Assembly (NCBI GenBank): GCA_023101885.1
Contig: JALPQD010000407.1
Span: forward strand, 1,391,846 to 1,455,845
From: Typhlomys cinereus
Taxonomy: Eukaryota; Chordata; Mammalia; Rodentia; Platacanthomyidae
Length of the DNA: 64,000 bases
Direction of reading: 5' to 3'
Positions 1-12,385 of this stretch are shown one piece after another. Position 1 is the stretch's first letter; the number at the start of each line of letters is the position of its first letter. Under the pieces are notes generated by a model, which worked only from the letters and a program-made list of their open reading frames with translations, was not told the DNA's origin and did no database searches. Made by a program: the position numbers and the translations under genes.

Positions 1-864
1 GGAGACAGAGGAACAGAATACAGTCCTGTCCCCTGAGGTGAGTGAAGCCTGTCATGTGGAATGGAGGTGGTAGATGGTGCTGTAGAATTTCATTTCTGGA
101 AAAAATGTATTCGAAAGGTGGTCCAAGTTGTTTGTGAAAATGAAACTATATCTCCCTGATCCCTGTAGATGTTGACATATATCGTTTAACCCTCTCCTCC
201 CACCACCATGCACAATATGACAAAACCAATATGATGAGTAACGCAGGTGCTTTTATAAAGTGAGTTTAAGTCACAATTAGTAGAAACATACAGCTGGGCT
301 ATTTGGCTAACCCTGTCCCCCTCTAGTCAGCTTTGGTTGATGAAAGCATTCCCCGATAACTCCGGTCACTGTATGCTCGTTCTGTTAATCCCAATTCATA
401 AAAATCAATTCTATGGCAAAGAAAGTTTCTATGGATGTCATACCTTAGAAAGCTTGTTTTCAGGCCGAGGCCATGTGTGGGGGCTGTTAAGCTCTTGCAA
501 CAATGGATTCCAGCTACTCTTGTTTACCAAGAGCTAGAGATCAGGACCTAGCTCTTACTATTATTGCTGTTACTCTACAATGAAATATTATGGAGATTGC
601 ATGGGGATGCTCCACAGACATGCTTAATCTGCAATTTGCATGCAGTATAATATTGCTGAAACCTTTCTGCTTTTGTAAGCCCTGAGCAATTAAAAACTCC
701 AGCATTCTGCTTGCCATTTTGATTTTAAGATGGCATTTGACAGTTTTTCTTGTTTGTACAATATACTCAAATTAATGATTAGTGATAATTCAGTCCTTAT
801 CATCTGAGAATTTTCCCTTTTATACCAAAGTGTTTAACAATACCTCACCATGGGAATAGTCCAA
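1..864. other. Unique AT-rich sequence, no gene seen
   Basis: No open frame of note, no RNA gene and no repeat I recognise. Codon-like structure and splice-flanked exon candidates are absent. It is treated as non-coding host DNA. Confidence 0.5.
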
Positions 865-1020
865 AGCATGAGTTGTGAAGTCAGGTAGATCTGATTTTGA
901 TGGTAATAGATGTGTGGTACTATTAGATACATTACTCATATTTCTGGATGGCAGTTTCTTTAATTATAAAATAAGTGTAATCATGCTACCTATTATGGAG
1001 TTGTAAGAATTTACTTAAAT
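865..1020 (+). repeat. MIR-like ancient SINE fragment
   Basis: The order of short matches follows a MIR core and 3' half: a stretch resembling 'tctgattttgatggtaat', then a 'gcagtttctttaattataaaat' type run, then 'taatcatgctacctattatgg', as in the MIR segment where a T-rich 'cagtttcctcatctgtaaaa' region precedes 'taatagtacctacc'. Strongly diverged; no TSD survives. Family call is from recall, not from a search. Confidence 0.45.
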
Positions 1021-1171
1021 TAGGATATACAAAGTTTAGCACAACTCTTTGGCCCCCATAATTTCCAAAATGATTAGCTGTATACATCAAATAGACAAGC
1101 ATTTGGGAAGAAATCAGAAGCATCATTAAACTTTTGTATTTCCCATTGTCCCTTTTCATGTGGTTTTCTAA

Positions 1172-1213
1172 ACAAAACAAAACAAAACAAAACAAGACAA
1201 AAACAAAAAAAAC
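1172..1213. repeat. (CAAAA)n simple repeat
   Basis: An A-rich run of CAAAA units with one CAAGA interruption. It could be the decayed tail of a retroposon, but no body is recognisable on either side. Confidence 0.8.
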
Positions 1214-1544
1214 CCATTGCTTTCCAAATATGAATTAAGTTCAGTCAAATTCTATGGGTTCCTGGCTACTCGTATGAGAAAAAGGACATTATAAGCTGAC
1301 CTTACTTTGTAAATCCAGTCTCAAAACATTTAAAATTGTTTGGTCCTAGATATTCCAATCCCAAGGTAAAATTAACATCCTCTTTTCCATCCTTTTAGTT
1401 CTTGCCCAGTCCTTTGCTCAAAATTTCTGCCCTCTTTGGATTTGAAACAAGGAAACAAGAGCAAAAAACATTCTTATTTGCTGGCCCTGTTTCAAAGTGG
1501 TTTTTGTTATCACTGGTTAAATGATAGAAATGATCACAGAGCAT

Positions 1545-1568
1545 TTGTGTGTGTGTGCGTGTGTGCGT

Positions 1569-1620
<52 letters not shown>
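1545..1620. repeat. (TG)n microsatellite
   Basis: About 75 bases of TG with a GTGCGT/GTTCGT interrupted left part and an uninterrupted right half. Open frames through it on both strands are by-products of the dinucleotide repeat. Confidence 0.95.
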
Positions 1621-1621
<1 letters not shown>

Positions 1622-2479
1622 CATTCTGTGACTCCCATGATTTGAGTAGCATCTCCATCCCCTTTCTTTCTTTGTCATGGTGACACTCCACAGTCGCTTC
1701 ATCCTGGAGGCCCTGCAGTTGATGGACTGTGGCCATGTGCAGAGCTGACATATGGTCCCTGGATTTATACACATTTGAACTGTCTCTGGAGGGGAGTGTA
1801 TTTGCTTCCTAGATGCAGCCTTTTTAATCTGATGTGTCCAGTTACATTGGCTTTCTAAAGTGTGTCAACCACCAGTTCAGTATGTGCCATCTGCCATTAA
1901 GCACACATTAAACTCTTCAGTGGTTCCTTTAGAGGCCAGGTTATCTGGCCTAAGATGGGAGGTAGTGCTGTCCTGCTCCTGTCGCCTTTGAGATCACAGT
2001 GGTGAGACTTAGAACTCATCTTTCTTCAAGAGGTCAAAATAAATCCTTCTTATGCATTCTCATAGGCTGTAACACTTTCCTTTTATAGCTCTGACCTGGA
2101 TTAAATCTCTGACTTTGTTCTTCTATGAACCCTTGTCACAGAAGTCTATCTCACGTGACTCTTTAGATTTGAAGAACTGGTTCATCAGGTTAAAACTCTC
2201 AATTAAACAGCTTCTTAAATCTATTATGATGTTTGATTTGCTTGTACTTTCTCTCATTTTGAGTAAGTGATTTATGTTTAAAGGGAAAAACATAATCTTG
2301 TTTATTCTGAGACACTTAATTTTCTAATAAAATAATCAAAATATTTTCTCCTAAGCAATATTGATTGTACAGTCATAGAGAAATGATTCCTAAGGCAAAC
2401 ATATTGATGTTTGTGTATTATTGGGTAGTTTTTAATGAGTGATTTAGAAACAGAGAAGTATTTTAAAAGTCTAAAAAGA
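1621..2479. other. Unique sequence, possible L2 traces, no gene
   Basis: Nothing coding. Part of 1875-2140 has the texture of an old L2 3' region, but the match is too weak for a call. Confidence 0.4.
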
Positions 2480-2810
2480 TGTTCATCACATTGTTGTTTA
2501 TAATAATGAAAGATAAAGCCAATGTAAATACCTAAATATTGGTTAACATTGTGAAATTGAACAATGGAATATTAGCTATTATTAAAATGATATTGTTGAA
2601 GAACATTTTATGGCCTGAAAAGATGCTTGTCATTAAAAATTATGAATTTATTATTAAACACATTATAAATAAAAAGTAAAAGTGCGCTAAATGACAAAAC
2701 ATTCATGATACAATCTTATTTTAGCGACATGTACATCTATACCTATAAAAAGACCATATAGATAGCCATCAAAATGTAAGGGGCATATTATGTAAACTTT
2801 TCTATAAGTG
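2480..2810 (+). mobile_element. Ancient L1M-like 3' fragment
   Basis: The series 'attgttgtttataataatgaaa', 'gtaaatacctaaatattgg', 'caatggaatattagctatta', 'aatgatattgttgaagaa' follows the ORF2-end and 3' region of old mammalian L1 elements in which a 'tttataatagtg ... caatggaatactatgcagcc ... gatgttgtagaagaa' order is known. Heavily decayed, no ORF, no TSD. Family recalled, not searched. Confidence 0.5.
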
Positions 2811-3009
2811 TTTCATTCAATAAGAAGCTTAAATATATTTGTGGATCAAATACATTAGTAATGAGGACTTAGGTATTTTTTGGGTTTTGCTTGTGCTGGT
2901 CCCTGTTTTCTAACTTTCTTAAAATAACATTCAAAATGCTTTCATAACATTCAAAAGATAAATACTATATAAAAATAATACTTGGTGAACTTATGAGATC
3001 ACTCATTAA

Positions 3010-3180
3010 GTATAGGCAGTTGCTCACAAACTTGGTGACCTAAATTTGATCCCTCAAAGCCCACACGGTGGAAGAAAAGAACTGACTTCTAAAAGTTTCC
3101 TTTTAACCTGTTCTCATATACTGTAGCATGTGTGTGCCCCCCTTACTTTCTGTTCCCCTCTCTCAAGTAAATAAGATGAG
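3010..3180 (+). repeat. Old B2/B3-type SINE
   Basis: Degenerate tRNA-derived head with a B-box-like 'cctaaatttgatccctc', then 'cacacggtggaagaaaagaactgac', 'gtgtgtgcccccc' and an A-rich 'aagtaaataaga' tail. This order is that of B2-superfamily SINEs of rodents. No clear TSD. Confidence 0.5.
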
Positions 3181-6063
3181 GTATTTACAATAATAATTCT
3201 TAGTTACGTTCATGATGTCTATGTATAGAGTTCCAAATCTAACAGAGTACAGTGAATCACTCGATATCATCACAAAGAAGTTGGTCTTTCTGAGGGCCTC
3301 TTTGGGTCTGTGGATGGTCTTCAACGTCAAGAGGTAAGATCAGATCCTGGTAGAATCTTCTAGATATTAGCAACTGGCTAAGAGATGTGGAGTTTGGTGT
3401 TTTCTAGAGGTGTGGAAATCAAAAGCTGTTTTGAGCATGTTCAGTACTTCACACTTAATTCTGGATTCTTGGCTTTCAGTCTCAGTGAAGCAGAGATTGA
3501 GAATTGAGTCGATTCTTTTATCATTTGCCCGAGCTTAATTTTCTAGCTCATGGCAACTAGCTATCACAGTCTTTTTTGTCATCTGCTTCCAGCATCTGAA
3601 TCTAGAGGATCTGTGAGAGATGAGTAAGAGAAGTTTGGTGGTAGAAAGATGTTAACATGCATCAAATGTTCATGTGCATATTAATGCCATATAGCTAATT
3701 CCCCAAAATCCTTCAAGTTCACCCAAAAGGGGATAGCTCAAGGGTGGTGACATCAGAGGATTCTTTGGCTAAGGATTTATAGAATTAGATAATTCTGTGG
3801 TAGTTTGTGCTGAGGGGTCACAAGTCACGTTTGCTTTGAGATGATCATTTTAGGAGGAAGAGATGATGTCATGAAAATCTGCCAGATGTTTGTGGTAAGT
3901 CCAAGACCTGGGTAGAAATGGTGACAGTAGAGATGAGAAAAGGGTCAGAATGAAATGATACTTGGGGAATAGGATCAATGAGACCTGGCTACTGCGTGTG
4001 GGGTCTGAACAAAGATGATGGTGAATTGTGAAGGAGACATGTTGACTCAGGTAAATAAAAATCATGTGAGTTTCATTCAGTCTTTTGAAAATATGGAATG
4101 ACTACCATTTAGAAGACATTGGGTAAATATTTGTTGACTCTGTGAATGAGTTCTAGTCTAATAAAGGAATGTAGTTAGGTTGTTCATATAAATGAGTTGC
4201 ACAGCCTAATTGCAACTTAGCCATAAAACCGAAAGGGCTATTTTTAAAAACCAATCTCCTTTTCAGCACAGTGGTTTTTGTGCATTGCCTTAGCTGGTCA
4301 ATGTAGGAGGGTCCCTTGCAGTTGAGGTAGTGATCCCAGTGGGTGGATGACAGGGAAACACAGTTAAAAGGAGCTTGTTGAAGTGACCATGTTCTTGGCT
4401 CACATTTAGTTTCATCCCTTTGCCGTCACATTCTGCCAGCAGTAATGCTGTTTGTAATCATCTCTTGGAAAGTAGCTTCATGTGTGGGGGCTGTAGAACA
4501 GAGAGACAGGATTGTTCCAGGATGCCGTTTCAACCATGTAAGTCAATGTCTGCCCATGAACCTGAAATTTAAAGAGGTTCTTTCCTCCTTTCCGGACTTT
4601 CATAGGAATTAGAGTTTGCAAGATAGATGACTGAGTGGTTTGGGTCCATATGTCATGGCTATAAGAGAAAATTCAGGGCTGTTGTCATTTAGTTGGAGCC
4701 ATAATTGTCCAGCTTGACCGTATTCATTTATCAGGCTAACCAGGTAACTATCAAACCAATGAGAATGATGACCTTTTCTATGTATACATAGTGTACATGT
4801 GTCCACCTGGAGAAATAGGACTACTTTTAGCCAAATGATGATGGATTAGTTTAAAGCAGCTGTAGAAGAGCAATGCGTTCAGTGTTTTGAGGACTACTGA
4901 CTTTCTACAGGGAGCTACGAACACAAGTGGGGCTCAATTAAAACATTAATCTGGCTGTAAGCTCTATTATTGAATATAAAAGGAAACCAATTGACAAGGT
5001 GGCTTGTTTTTGAACAAAGCAACTGGCCCATGATGATATTATTTTGATGTATCTGGAATTATCATAATAGCAAAGTCCAACAATAAATAGAAAAATGAAT
5101 GGCAGTGAGAATCCAACAGAGACTGTTTCTCTAAGAATAGGAGTCAGAACATGCCCCATTGTATTCACAGTATCATTAAAATATGAATAAACAGCAGCAA
5201 CTTTTTATTATACAGTGAAAGAGCCACCTACAGGGCATTGAAAATTGAGTGGTGTGTGTTTAATAAATTAAAACCAACAAGAATGGCTATTTACCAGGAT
5301 GCAGGAAGGACTCAGAGAATAATGGGGCTTTAGCCAGGGATGTAAATGGAACTCGCCTATTATTAGGTGGCATTTTAAAGGTTTAAAAATTTTAATTATA
5401 TGGCAAAAGTTGGGAGGGGAGGAGAAGAATGGTAAGAGAAGAGACTGCAGACTTTAGCTGGCATGAAGTCATGAAGGATTGCATCTAAGGAAGTTAAGAT
5501 GCTTGGGCTTTATTTTGAGGTAATTTACTAGGGATTTTAGGTAGGAGACAAATAATTTATTTGTTATATTAATAAAACGAAACTACACCAAATTGTAGCA
5601 AGTGAGCACAATAGCTTTTTGTCTCTCATGAATCTGTGGACATAGTGGGCTCTTTTTTTTAAGGTGACCAGTTCAGCTGGGGCTGGTGACGCAGAAGGGC
5701 TTCTTATACCCTGAAATTCAGGTGACCTGGCTATCTTTGGCTTATCCTTATGGTGACTGAAGATCACAAGCAGCAGAGAAGACAAACACTTTTGAACCTT
5801 AGTCTGTGGCCCGAGTGTTCACTCCTTGCTGGCCTAAACAAGTCATCATTGGCCAAGCTCAGATTCAAGGAGATGAGAAATAAATTATCACTCAGTGAAA
5901 TGACTCGTACATATTGTGGATATTGTTTTTGAATCGATTACAATTACATTTCTATTGTGGAAATGGACTGGAATATGGCAAGTCCTTAGAAAGAAAAGGT
6001 GATTGCAATAGCCCAAGAGAGCAACAATGGTGGATATTGGCAACAGAGATAGGGAGATTATTT
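3181..6063. other. Unique sequence, no gene seen
   Basis: Nearly 3 kb without a convincing exon, RNA gene or recent transposon. Reading frames are short and scattered. A very old relic could lie hidden, but nothing can be supported from the sequence. Confidence 0.45.
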
Positions 6064-6406
6064 TAGTTTCATTATATGTTGCTGCAATGAAGTGCCCCAA
6101 CCTGAGGGAAAGGGGTTTAATTGGCTCGCAAGTCCAGGCTACAATCCACCACAGTGGGGAAATTATACCAGCAGGAGGCTGAAGCAATGTATGCATGCTT
6201 GTGTTCATTTCTCATTTTTATAGCTATGGATCCCTTCCCCAGGGAAAGGTCCCACCCACTATAATCTGGTTCTTCCCACATAAATGATGTAATCACAATC
6301 TCTCATAGGCATGTCCAGAAGCCAACTTTAATCTAGAGAATGCCTCTCAGATGTGTGCAGAGGCCTGTCTCCTAGATCTCTGGTTGACAATTAATACTAA
6401 CCATCA
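6064..6406 (-). mobile_element. Solo MaLR-type LTR (MT/ORR1-like)
   Basis: On the minus strand it begins TGATGGTTAGTATTAATTGTC and ends near a 'ttgctgcaatgaag' complement, the TG...CA-bounded plan of rodent MaLR LTRs. The inner order also fits: a segment about cleared 'aggcatgtccagaag', then 'tcccacccactataatctgg', then 'aggggtttaattggctc'. No internal region or second LTR is present, so it is a solo LTR left by recombination. No gene content. A clear 5-base TSD was not found. Confidence 0.55.
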
Positions 6407-6808
6407 AAGAATTATGAAGAATTTATGAAATATTCAGAAGATGGCATTAACAGATCTTGCTGATTAAGTATGGGGGAGGGTTGTATGGGGAGTATGATTA
6501 GAACCAAGGATGCCATTCATATTTTAGGCTTCAGCTTCGGTGCAGAATTAGATTCTTTATTGATGAATTTATATATTTGTAGCTGAATTAGACTAGACTA
6601 GTTAATCTTTGCTTGACCTACAGCCAAATATGATAAATGAATAAGAAGTATAAATCTTACTATAGAAATTGCAGATAGCTCTTGCCTATTCAAGTACAAT
6701 GGTTTCTCTGCCATTATTCAAAGCTTCGTGGATATTGATTGTATGTCCTCTGAAGAATGAAGGGATGGATTCTCCTATACACAGTTGATTTAACTTATAA
6801 ACTTTTCT

Positions 6809-7395
6809 TTTTTATTTATTTATTTATTTTTTTTTATTTCAGCTCATACAAACTTATTAGGTACACCAGTTCCCTCCCTCCCTCCTCCTCCCCCCGTACC
6901 CCCTGCTCCCCCTCCCCACCCCTCTCCCTCCCCATCCCCCAGTGCCTCCCACCCCAATTCCCAGAGAGTCCTTTCTTGTGCATGTCTGATTTTCCTCTGG
7001 GCCCTCCTCTCTGATGACGTACAAGGACCCAGTGGCCTTTCCCGAACCCTTTCCCGTGTTCCCCTTAGGTATAGGAACACTGCTGTGGCTGCCAATCCTT
7101 TGCCTCCAAGGATCTTGGTGCCTTTAGCAGAAGCTAGACTTTGTGAGGTCAACAGTGTGTTGGACAATGCGCAGGGCATGCAAAGTCCAATTATGATTGC
7201 TTCAGCCCTAACTAGTATAGAGTATCTTACATATCATTGCTCCTCCCATCCTTATGCTCTTACACTCTTACCGCCCCCTCTTCCGCAAATTTCCCTGAGC
7301 TTCAAGATGGGGAGAGACTAAGCTGGCCTAGTTCTAGGTGGTTGATATAGAGTCTCTGAAGTTCTGGATTGTGGTTTGTTGATTTTCTTTTGCAG
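6809..7395 (-). mobile_element. 5'-truncated L1, 3' UTR only (lineage A)
   Basis: A dead-on-arrival L1 copy consisting only of 3' UTR. On the plus strand it starts with the complement of the A-tail, then the conserved 3' terminus, the pyrimidine (sense: polypurine) tract at about 6866-6945, and the unique UTR block ending in 'gattttcttttgcag'. A perfect 19-base TSD, ttaacttataaacttttct, flanks it at 6790-6808 and 7396-7414, so the insertion is recent. Its private variants (cttattagg; ggtataggaacactgctg) are shared with the copy at 62.6-62.9 kb. Confidence 0.93.
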
Positions 7396-7424
7396 TTAAC
7401 TTATAAACTTTTCTGAAGTACCCT

Positions 7425-7708
7425 CTATATGGTTTTATTTTGCACATGCAAACATGTGTATATGTACAAGAGGGCACTTGAATGCATGTGCCTGTGGAGG
7501 CTCAAGGATGGCATAAGGATCATCCTAGTTTGTTCTGCCTCCTTATTGCTTTGGTCTAGGGTTTCCCAGCTCAGCCTTCCAGGGCAAAAATCACAGGTTG
7601 CCACCATAGTCTCCTAGCATTTTCAAGTGGGATCTGGGAATCTGAACTCAGATCCTTTTGCTTTTGAGACAAAGGCTTTAACTCCTGAGCCATCTCTCCA
7701 ACCCAAAA
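7425..7708 (-). repeat. tRNA-headed, CA-tailed SINE (older copy)
   Basis: Reading the minus strand it starts 'gggttggagagatggctcagg', a Pol III A-box region, then a B-box-like 'tctgagttcagattccc', and ends in a CA-rich, A-rich tail. It belongs to the same B2-superfamily-like family as the young copies at 21.5, 55.5 and 59.3 kb. A degenerate TSD (taccctctatat / tatcctctgtat) lies near 7420 and 7709, in line with an older insertion. Confidence 0.75.
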
Positions 7709-8124
7709 TATCCTCTGTATATTAAGTTGTAGGTAAATCCTTGGGGTCAATTTAAAGAAACATAAACCCTGAATTGTCCCATTTGTTTTGGAGAATTGGC
7801 CATATTCATAGTACCTGGAGAAAGATTTCTCACAATTCAGAGCTGTAGGTAAGTGGGAAATCTATGGGAATGCCAGTAAAAGTCTTCTGAAGTCCCAGAA
7901 TAGAAACAAAATTCACAATTCTACCTGTTTAAGTTAGAACTGAAGGGATACAGTGTATCCTCTGGAAGGTGGAGCAAGTAATTTTTTTTTCTTAGAAAAA
8001 GATACAGTTGGAGTGAATTACTTTTACAACTGAGATATGAAAAAAGACTCAAATATTTTTTTCTGTGTAGAGTTTTTCTGTGTATCATTGCCTTTTCTGC
8101 ATCTACCAATATTCCTATATAAGG

Positions 8125-8400
8125 ACTTACTTTTTAAAATTTATTTTTCCCACTCATGCAAACTTGATGGGTACTCCATTCCCCTCCCTCCCTCCACCCC
8201 TCCCTGGATCCCCTTGTTCCCTTCCCCCTTTTCCCTTTCCTTTCCCCCTCCCTCCCTTTCCCCCACCCCCTCATTCCTGGAGCATCCTTTACTGTGCATG
8301 TCAAACTTTCCTCTTGGTCCTCCTCTTCTGATGAGGTGTAAGGACTCAGTAGCATTGCCTAGAGCTCTTTTTTGTGTTCCCCTTTAGTATAGGAACACTA
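8125..8400 (-). mobile_element. Short truncated L1 3' end
   Basis: The complement of an L1 A-tail and 3' terminus ('ccactcatgcaaacttgatgggtac'), the long pyrimidine tract 8180-8275, then UTR up to 'tataggaacactattg'. About 270 bases; 5'-truncated within the UTR. More diverged than its neighbour at 6.8-7.4 kb, and no convincing TSD. Confidence 0.8.
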
Positions 8401-8624
8401 TTGCCTCCACCCCTTTTCTGTAAGTTATACAAAATAATGTGGCAGACTGAACCACTTTTCCAGGAAATTCAGCTTTCTACAATTTAGGTTTTAAATTTTG
8501 AACAAAATATCCAGATAACTAAGGCACATGCATGTATATGTAACATATATAATACATTTTTGAAGTTTGTTACTCAAAATTATTCACTTTCTTACTCATA
8601 TCTACATCATCCATATCTTATCAA

Positions 8625-8747
8625 TATGTATCTATTCTATAACTGTATCATCTATACCTACATCTATTTATCTTTATATCTACTTATATATCTATATATG
8701 TATCATCTATATTGGTATCTATCTTTCTATCTATCTTTCTATCTATC

Positions 8748-8788
<41 letters not shown>
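8625..8788. repeat. (TCTA)n microsatellite with degenerate flank
   Basis: A clean TCTA core at about 8716-8788, preceded by 90 bases of impure TCTA/TATC units. Open frames rich in Ile/Tyr/Leu through it are artefacts. Confidence 0.92.
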
Positions 8789-9004
8789 ATCTTTTTTCTA
8801 GATGGTTATCTTGAGGTTAGCCAATTCCAATGTGATTTTGGTTGTCTTTCTCTGATTTTCCACTGCAAACAAAGATTTGAGTAAAAGTAGAAATGTCTTG
8901 GTTATTGTGTTTGTTCATTTGTTTACTTCCTAAAGAAAAGTATTACTTTGATTATTTCTGCAACTGCTGATGGTGGTGATACAGAATCTAATCATGACTG
9001 CAAA

Positions 9005-9160
9005 CACTTTGTAAACATTTCCTCATTCACACACACAGCCCTATCATTTGACACTATTTTGTCTCCGTTTATAGAAAATGTAACTGAGTAACAGTGTTTG
9101 AGACACTTGTCCAAGGCCACATAGCTGTAAATGGTAAAATAAAGAACATGGCTTGCACGA
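9005..9160 (+). repeat. MIR SINE fragment
   Basis: Shows the MIR order: 'tttgtaaacatttcctcattcac', a degenerate 'gtctccgtttatagaaaatgtaactgag' core and then 'acttgtccaaggccacatagct', close to the well-known 'cttgcccaaggtcacacagct' MIR block. No TSD expected at this age. Confidence 0.7.
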
Positions 9161-10729
9161 GATTAAATTGTTTGAAAATTTTCACTTTCTTACCTTTACT
9201 CCTAACCTACTGGTGCTGGCCTTAGTTATGTAGCCTGGTTTAGTTTCATGTTGGGTGGTGCATAATTGATTTGCCATTGCCTTTTATTGTGACCATAGAC
9301 TTGAGTCACCTAGTGGTATATTAGCAGAAATGTTGCAGAAGTACACTATGTGAAGTGTGCTCTACGTGATTGGTCTTGACCTGATATATTTCTACCATTG
9401 CTCCAAGAATTTGTTTCAGTTTCCTTACTAAGCCAAAGAAGAAGATCTAGACCAATTCAATAACTTGAAGCTTAGCCCTGTTGTACCATGGATGGCTAAG
9501 AAAAAGAGGTTCTCATATTATACTACTTAATTTGATATGCTTGTTGTGTAACAAGAGCCAATGGATACGCTAAGTAGTATAAATCTAAGAACACACTAAA
9601 CCTAGGTTTAATTAATTACCATCATTGCCTCATATTCAGAATTATTCCTGAATTGACATCTAAAACAATGAAATCAAGAAATTCTAATAATTTCAAAGGA
9701 TTAGCTCTACAGTAACATGTGATAAATATAATTACAGAAACATTTTTCACAGAAGTTACATGTTTTCATACCAATTTTACCATGTATTTTAAAATTCAGG
9801 AATATAGTTACTTCATTTTGTCTAGTGATCAATTCACACAGTTTATGTGCTTGTTTCTTGGCCTTCAACTTTGAGCTATAATCCACTTAGGAGTTTGGGA
9901 ACATGTCTGTCACTCTGAAACAATATCTGAGATGGATAAGTGAACACATTTTGAGTGACACAAATTGTTGCTCTCCACAGAAAAGCAATGACAGGGAAGG
10001 AAATGGAAAACTGGATATTTACAATAAAAATAACTAACAACATGAAGCAGTTTGTTCTGCACCAATGGACCAGAGATGTAAAATTTAGATAGCGATGTGG
10101 ACAGTTGATACCTGAACAGTGACAGACTTTGTGCTTCACCTTTTAAGGTGTGCCGATCTGCATTTAAAATAAGGCTGAGCAATGTGGAAAGCAGGTCAAA
10201 GTCTTGCCTGTGCTACGTTCTTGAAGCTTTAGGGCATAAATTAGCATGAGAGAGTATATAACCTACAAGCTTCTCCTGGGTACATTTATTTCACATGGTG
10301 TTTCCTAAAATATATTTTATGAGTTTACAATTTTGTTAGTCCATAGGTTTTACAAATGCATGATCACTAAATAATTTATTGAGTTTCTTTATTGCAGTAA
10401 TTCTCATGGGCTTTAATATGTGAAAGTGTATTATAAACTCTTTCAGAAGGCAATGGGCAGCATTTCTTAGGTTACTTGCTTACATACCCCTGTTCAAAGA
10501 GTATCTCCAAGTGCCAGAGTGATAGAGAATATACTTTGGGCACTTTTGCTCTAATATGTTCTTCTAATGAAACCTCACTGCTTCATGGAATACTGATTTG
10601 CCATATTCTTACATTATTCAGTGAGATTAAGTAAGGGATATGCTTTATTGTCCAGATTCTTCTTTATGGGTAAAGACACACTGTTTTCAGAAATTTTCAT
10701 GTGTGTGAGTAGCATGTAAATTATGACGG
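9161..10729. other. Unique AT-rich sequence, no gene seen
   Basis: No supported feature. Two overlapping minus-strand open frames near 9.9-10.2 kb lack start context, splice sites or recognisable domains and are most likely chance. Confidence 0.45.
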
Positions 10730-10900
10730 CTAATTAAATGGAATCAAATTCTGGCTTCATTACTTGTAAACAGGCGAAGCTTGAGTGTTCATAATTCCTC
10801 TTTCTCATCCAGAAATAGGAATGACAATTAAAGTACCTAATTTCACAAGTTTGTAGTGAAAATTAATGACACTTGGTAAATTCTCAGTACATATTATTTT
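10730..10900 (+). repeat. MIR SINE fragment
   Basis: Follows a MIR in order: 'attctggcttcattacttgta', 'ctctttctcatccagaaatag', 'aagtacctaatttcacaag', 'gtgaaaattaatgacacttgg'. Diverged, no TSD. Confidence 0.55.
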
Positions 10901-11029
10901 AAATTATAATTATTATATATTTTGATATTATGAAAAACTAGCCTGTGCTCTGTTTTTTTAAGAGGGCAAAAGATGTAGTAATGCCTAAAAATCACATGAG
11001 AAGGTGCTCAACATCAATGCAAATAAAAA

Positions 11030-11150
11030 CCTACAGCAAGGTACTATTCAATGGATAGAGAAGCCTGCGATTTGAGGACCTGTGTTCGATCTCCACAGAG
11101 CTCATAGGGTGAAAGGACAGAACTGATTTCCAAAAGTCAGTTCTGAGTGG
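11030..11150 (+). repeat. Old B2/B3-type SINE fragment
   Basis: A tRNA-like head with B box 'cctgtgttcgatctcc', then 'agctcatagggtgaaagga' and 'agaactgatttccaaaagt', the same body as the copy at 3.0 kb. Tail missing. Confidence 0.5.
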
Positions 11151-11158
11151 CAGGCAGC

Positions 11159-11232
11159 TTTGTCATGGGTGGCCAGCTCATCTATGTTATTCTGTTAGGA
11201 AGTTGGCAGGACCTGTGTCAACTTAAACATTT
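11159..11232 (+). repeat. Copy 1 of an unclassified ~72 bp repeat
   Basis: About 85% identical by eye to 12262-12333 in the same orientation; both contain 'ctcatctatgttat' and 'gttaggaagttggcagga'. Not recognised as a known family. It may be part of a larger diverged LTR or a local duplication. Confidence 0.6.
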
Positions 11233-12261
11233 GTCAACTTTACTAGATCCAGGAACATTTAAATTATTATGCTTCAAGGACAAGAATGATGAAGGAGTTC
11301 AAGACAAAGAGAAACTTAACACATTTGGGAGCTTACATATCTTGCACAAGTTACTGACAAGGTATTCCTGAAAGATAAGGAAGAGAAGCTAAGGACTTAA
11401 ATCCAGAGGTTCTGAGGTTCCCCAGTGTAGACTAGTAGAAACTAGAATGCTGTGGTTTCAAGATAATTGGTTACTGTTTCAAGTGGAGTGAAACCAATCT
11501 TATTTTTTAATGTTTGTAGTTGCAAAGATCATGCTTGACACAATTTATTCATTTACATCAAGTGCTTATTGTATTATGATAGAGATGGGAAATGTAGACT
11601 ATGGGACACTAAGTTGCTAGAAAGTGAGAGCTAAAGAGACCTTTCAATGTACTGCTGTGAGTCCACACTTTGGTGGACTTGAATCAAGAAACATGATGAA
11701 TCTGATCTTTAGGCATCTGTAGCAGACAAGTCCCCATTGGATTATGCTCAGTGTTGCTCATTTCAATAAGTCCTGATAGTATTGCACAAATGTGAGGTTC
11801 TGCTGATTTTTATTCCTGTCATTTCCATAAACATATCTGTATAAAATTCACTTGGGAGAAAAAACTAAATTTCTGTGAACTATGTTACTGGCAAGTAGCC
11901 TTGATTTTTATAAAACATATTTTGTCTATTTTTAATGTTTTCTAACATGAATTATACCTAACTAGATATCACTATTATGACAACTTAAAAATATCTTTGT
12001 CTGGCATGCATCCATTTTCTTTACTTTTATGAATCTGTTTTATTTCAATGGGTCTCATAGGCAGCAAAGTATTAAACTTTGCCTGTGTCATGATTTGAAA
12101 TTTGTCTGCTATCTTCACAAGCTTCCTCTTATTTTGAAGTCTTTCCACTTGTGTGGCTCACTGTGTTTCATCTAGTTTGCCTTTGAAAATCTTTCATTTT
12201 CTGATGGGCAAATGACACTGATTTACATCTATTGATACTATATTTGAATTCATTTATCTCA

Positions 12262-12385
12262 TTGTCATGGGTCACCAACTCATCTATGTTATCTTGTTAG
12301 GAAGTTGGCAGGACTATGACAACTTAAATGTTTACACACATACATACATACATTCATCCATACACACACATTCACACATATTCTC
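12262..12385 (+). repeat. Copy 2 of the ~72 bp repeat, then CACATA-rich run
   Basis: 12262-12333 matches 11159-11232. It is followed at 12334-12385 by an impure CATA/CACA simple repeat. No TSD or tail identifies a retroposon. Confidence 0.6.

Noticed and set aside
1395..1774. Open frames with His-Thr or Cys-Val repeats
   Set aside because: Translation of the TG microsatellite; the same holds at 15.06, 21.7, 32.7, 36.16, 55.7 and 59.5 kb.
8716..8788. Direct tetranucleotide repeats as a CRISPR-like array
   Set aside because: No spacers, unit of four bases; a microsatellite in a mammalian genome.
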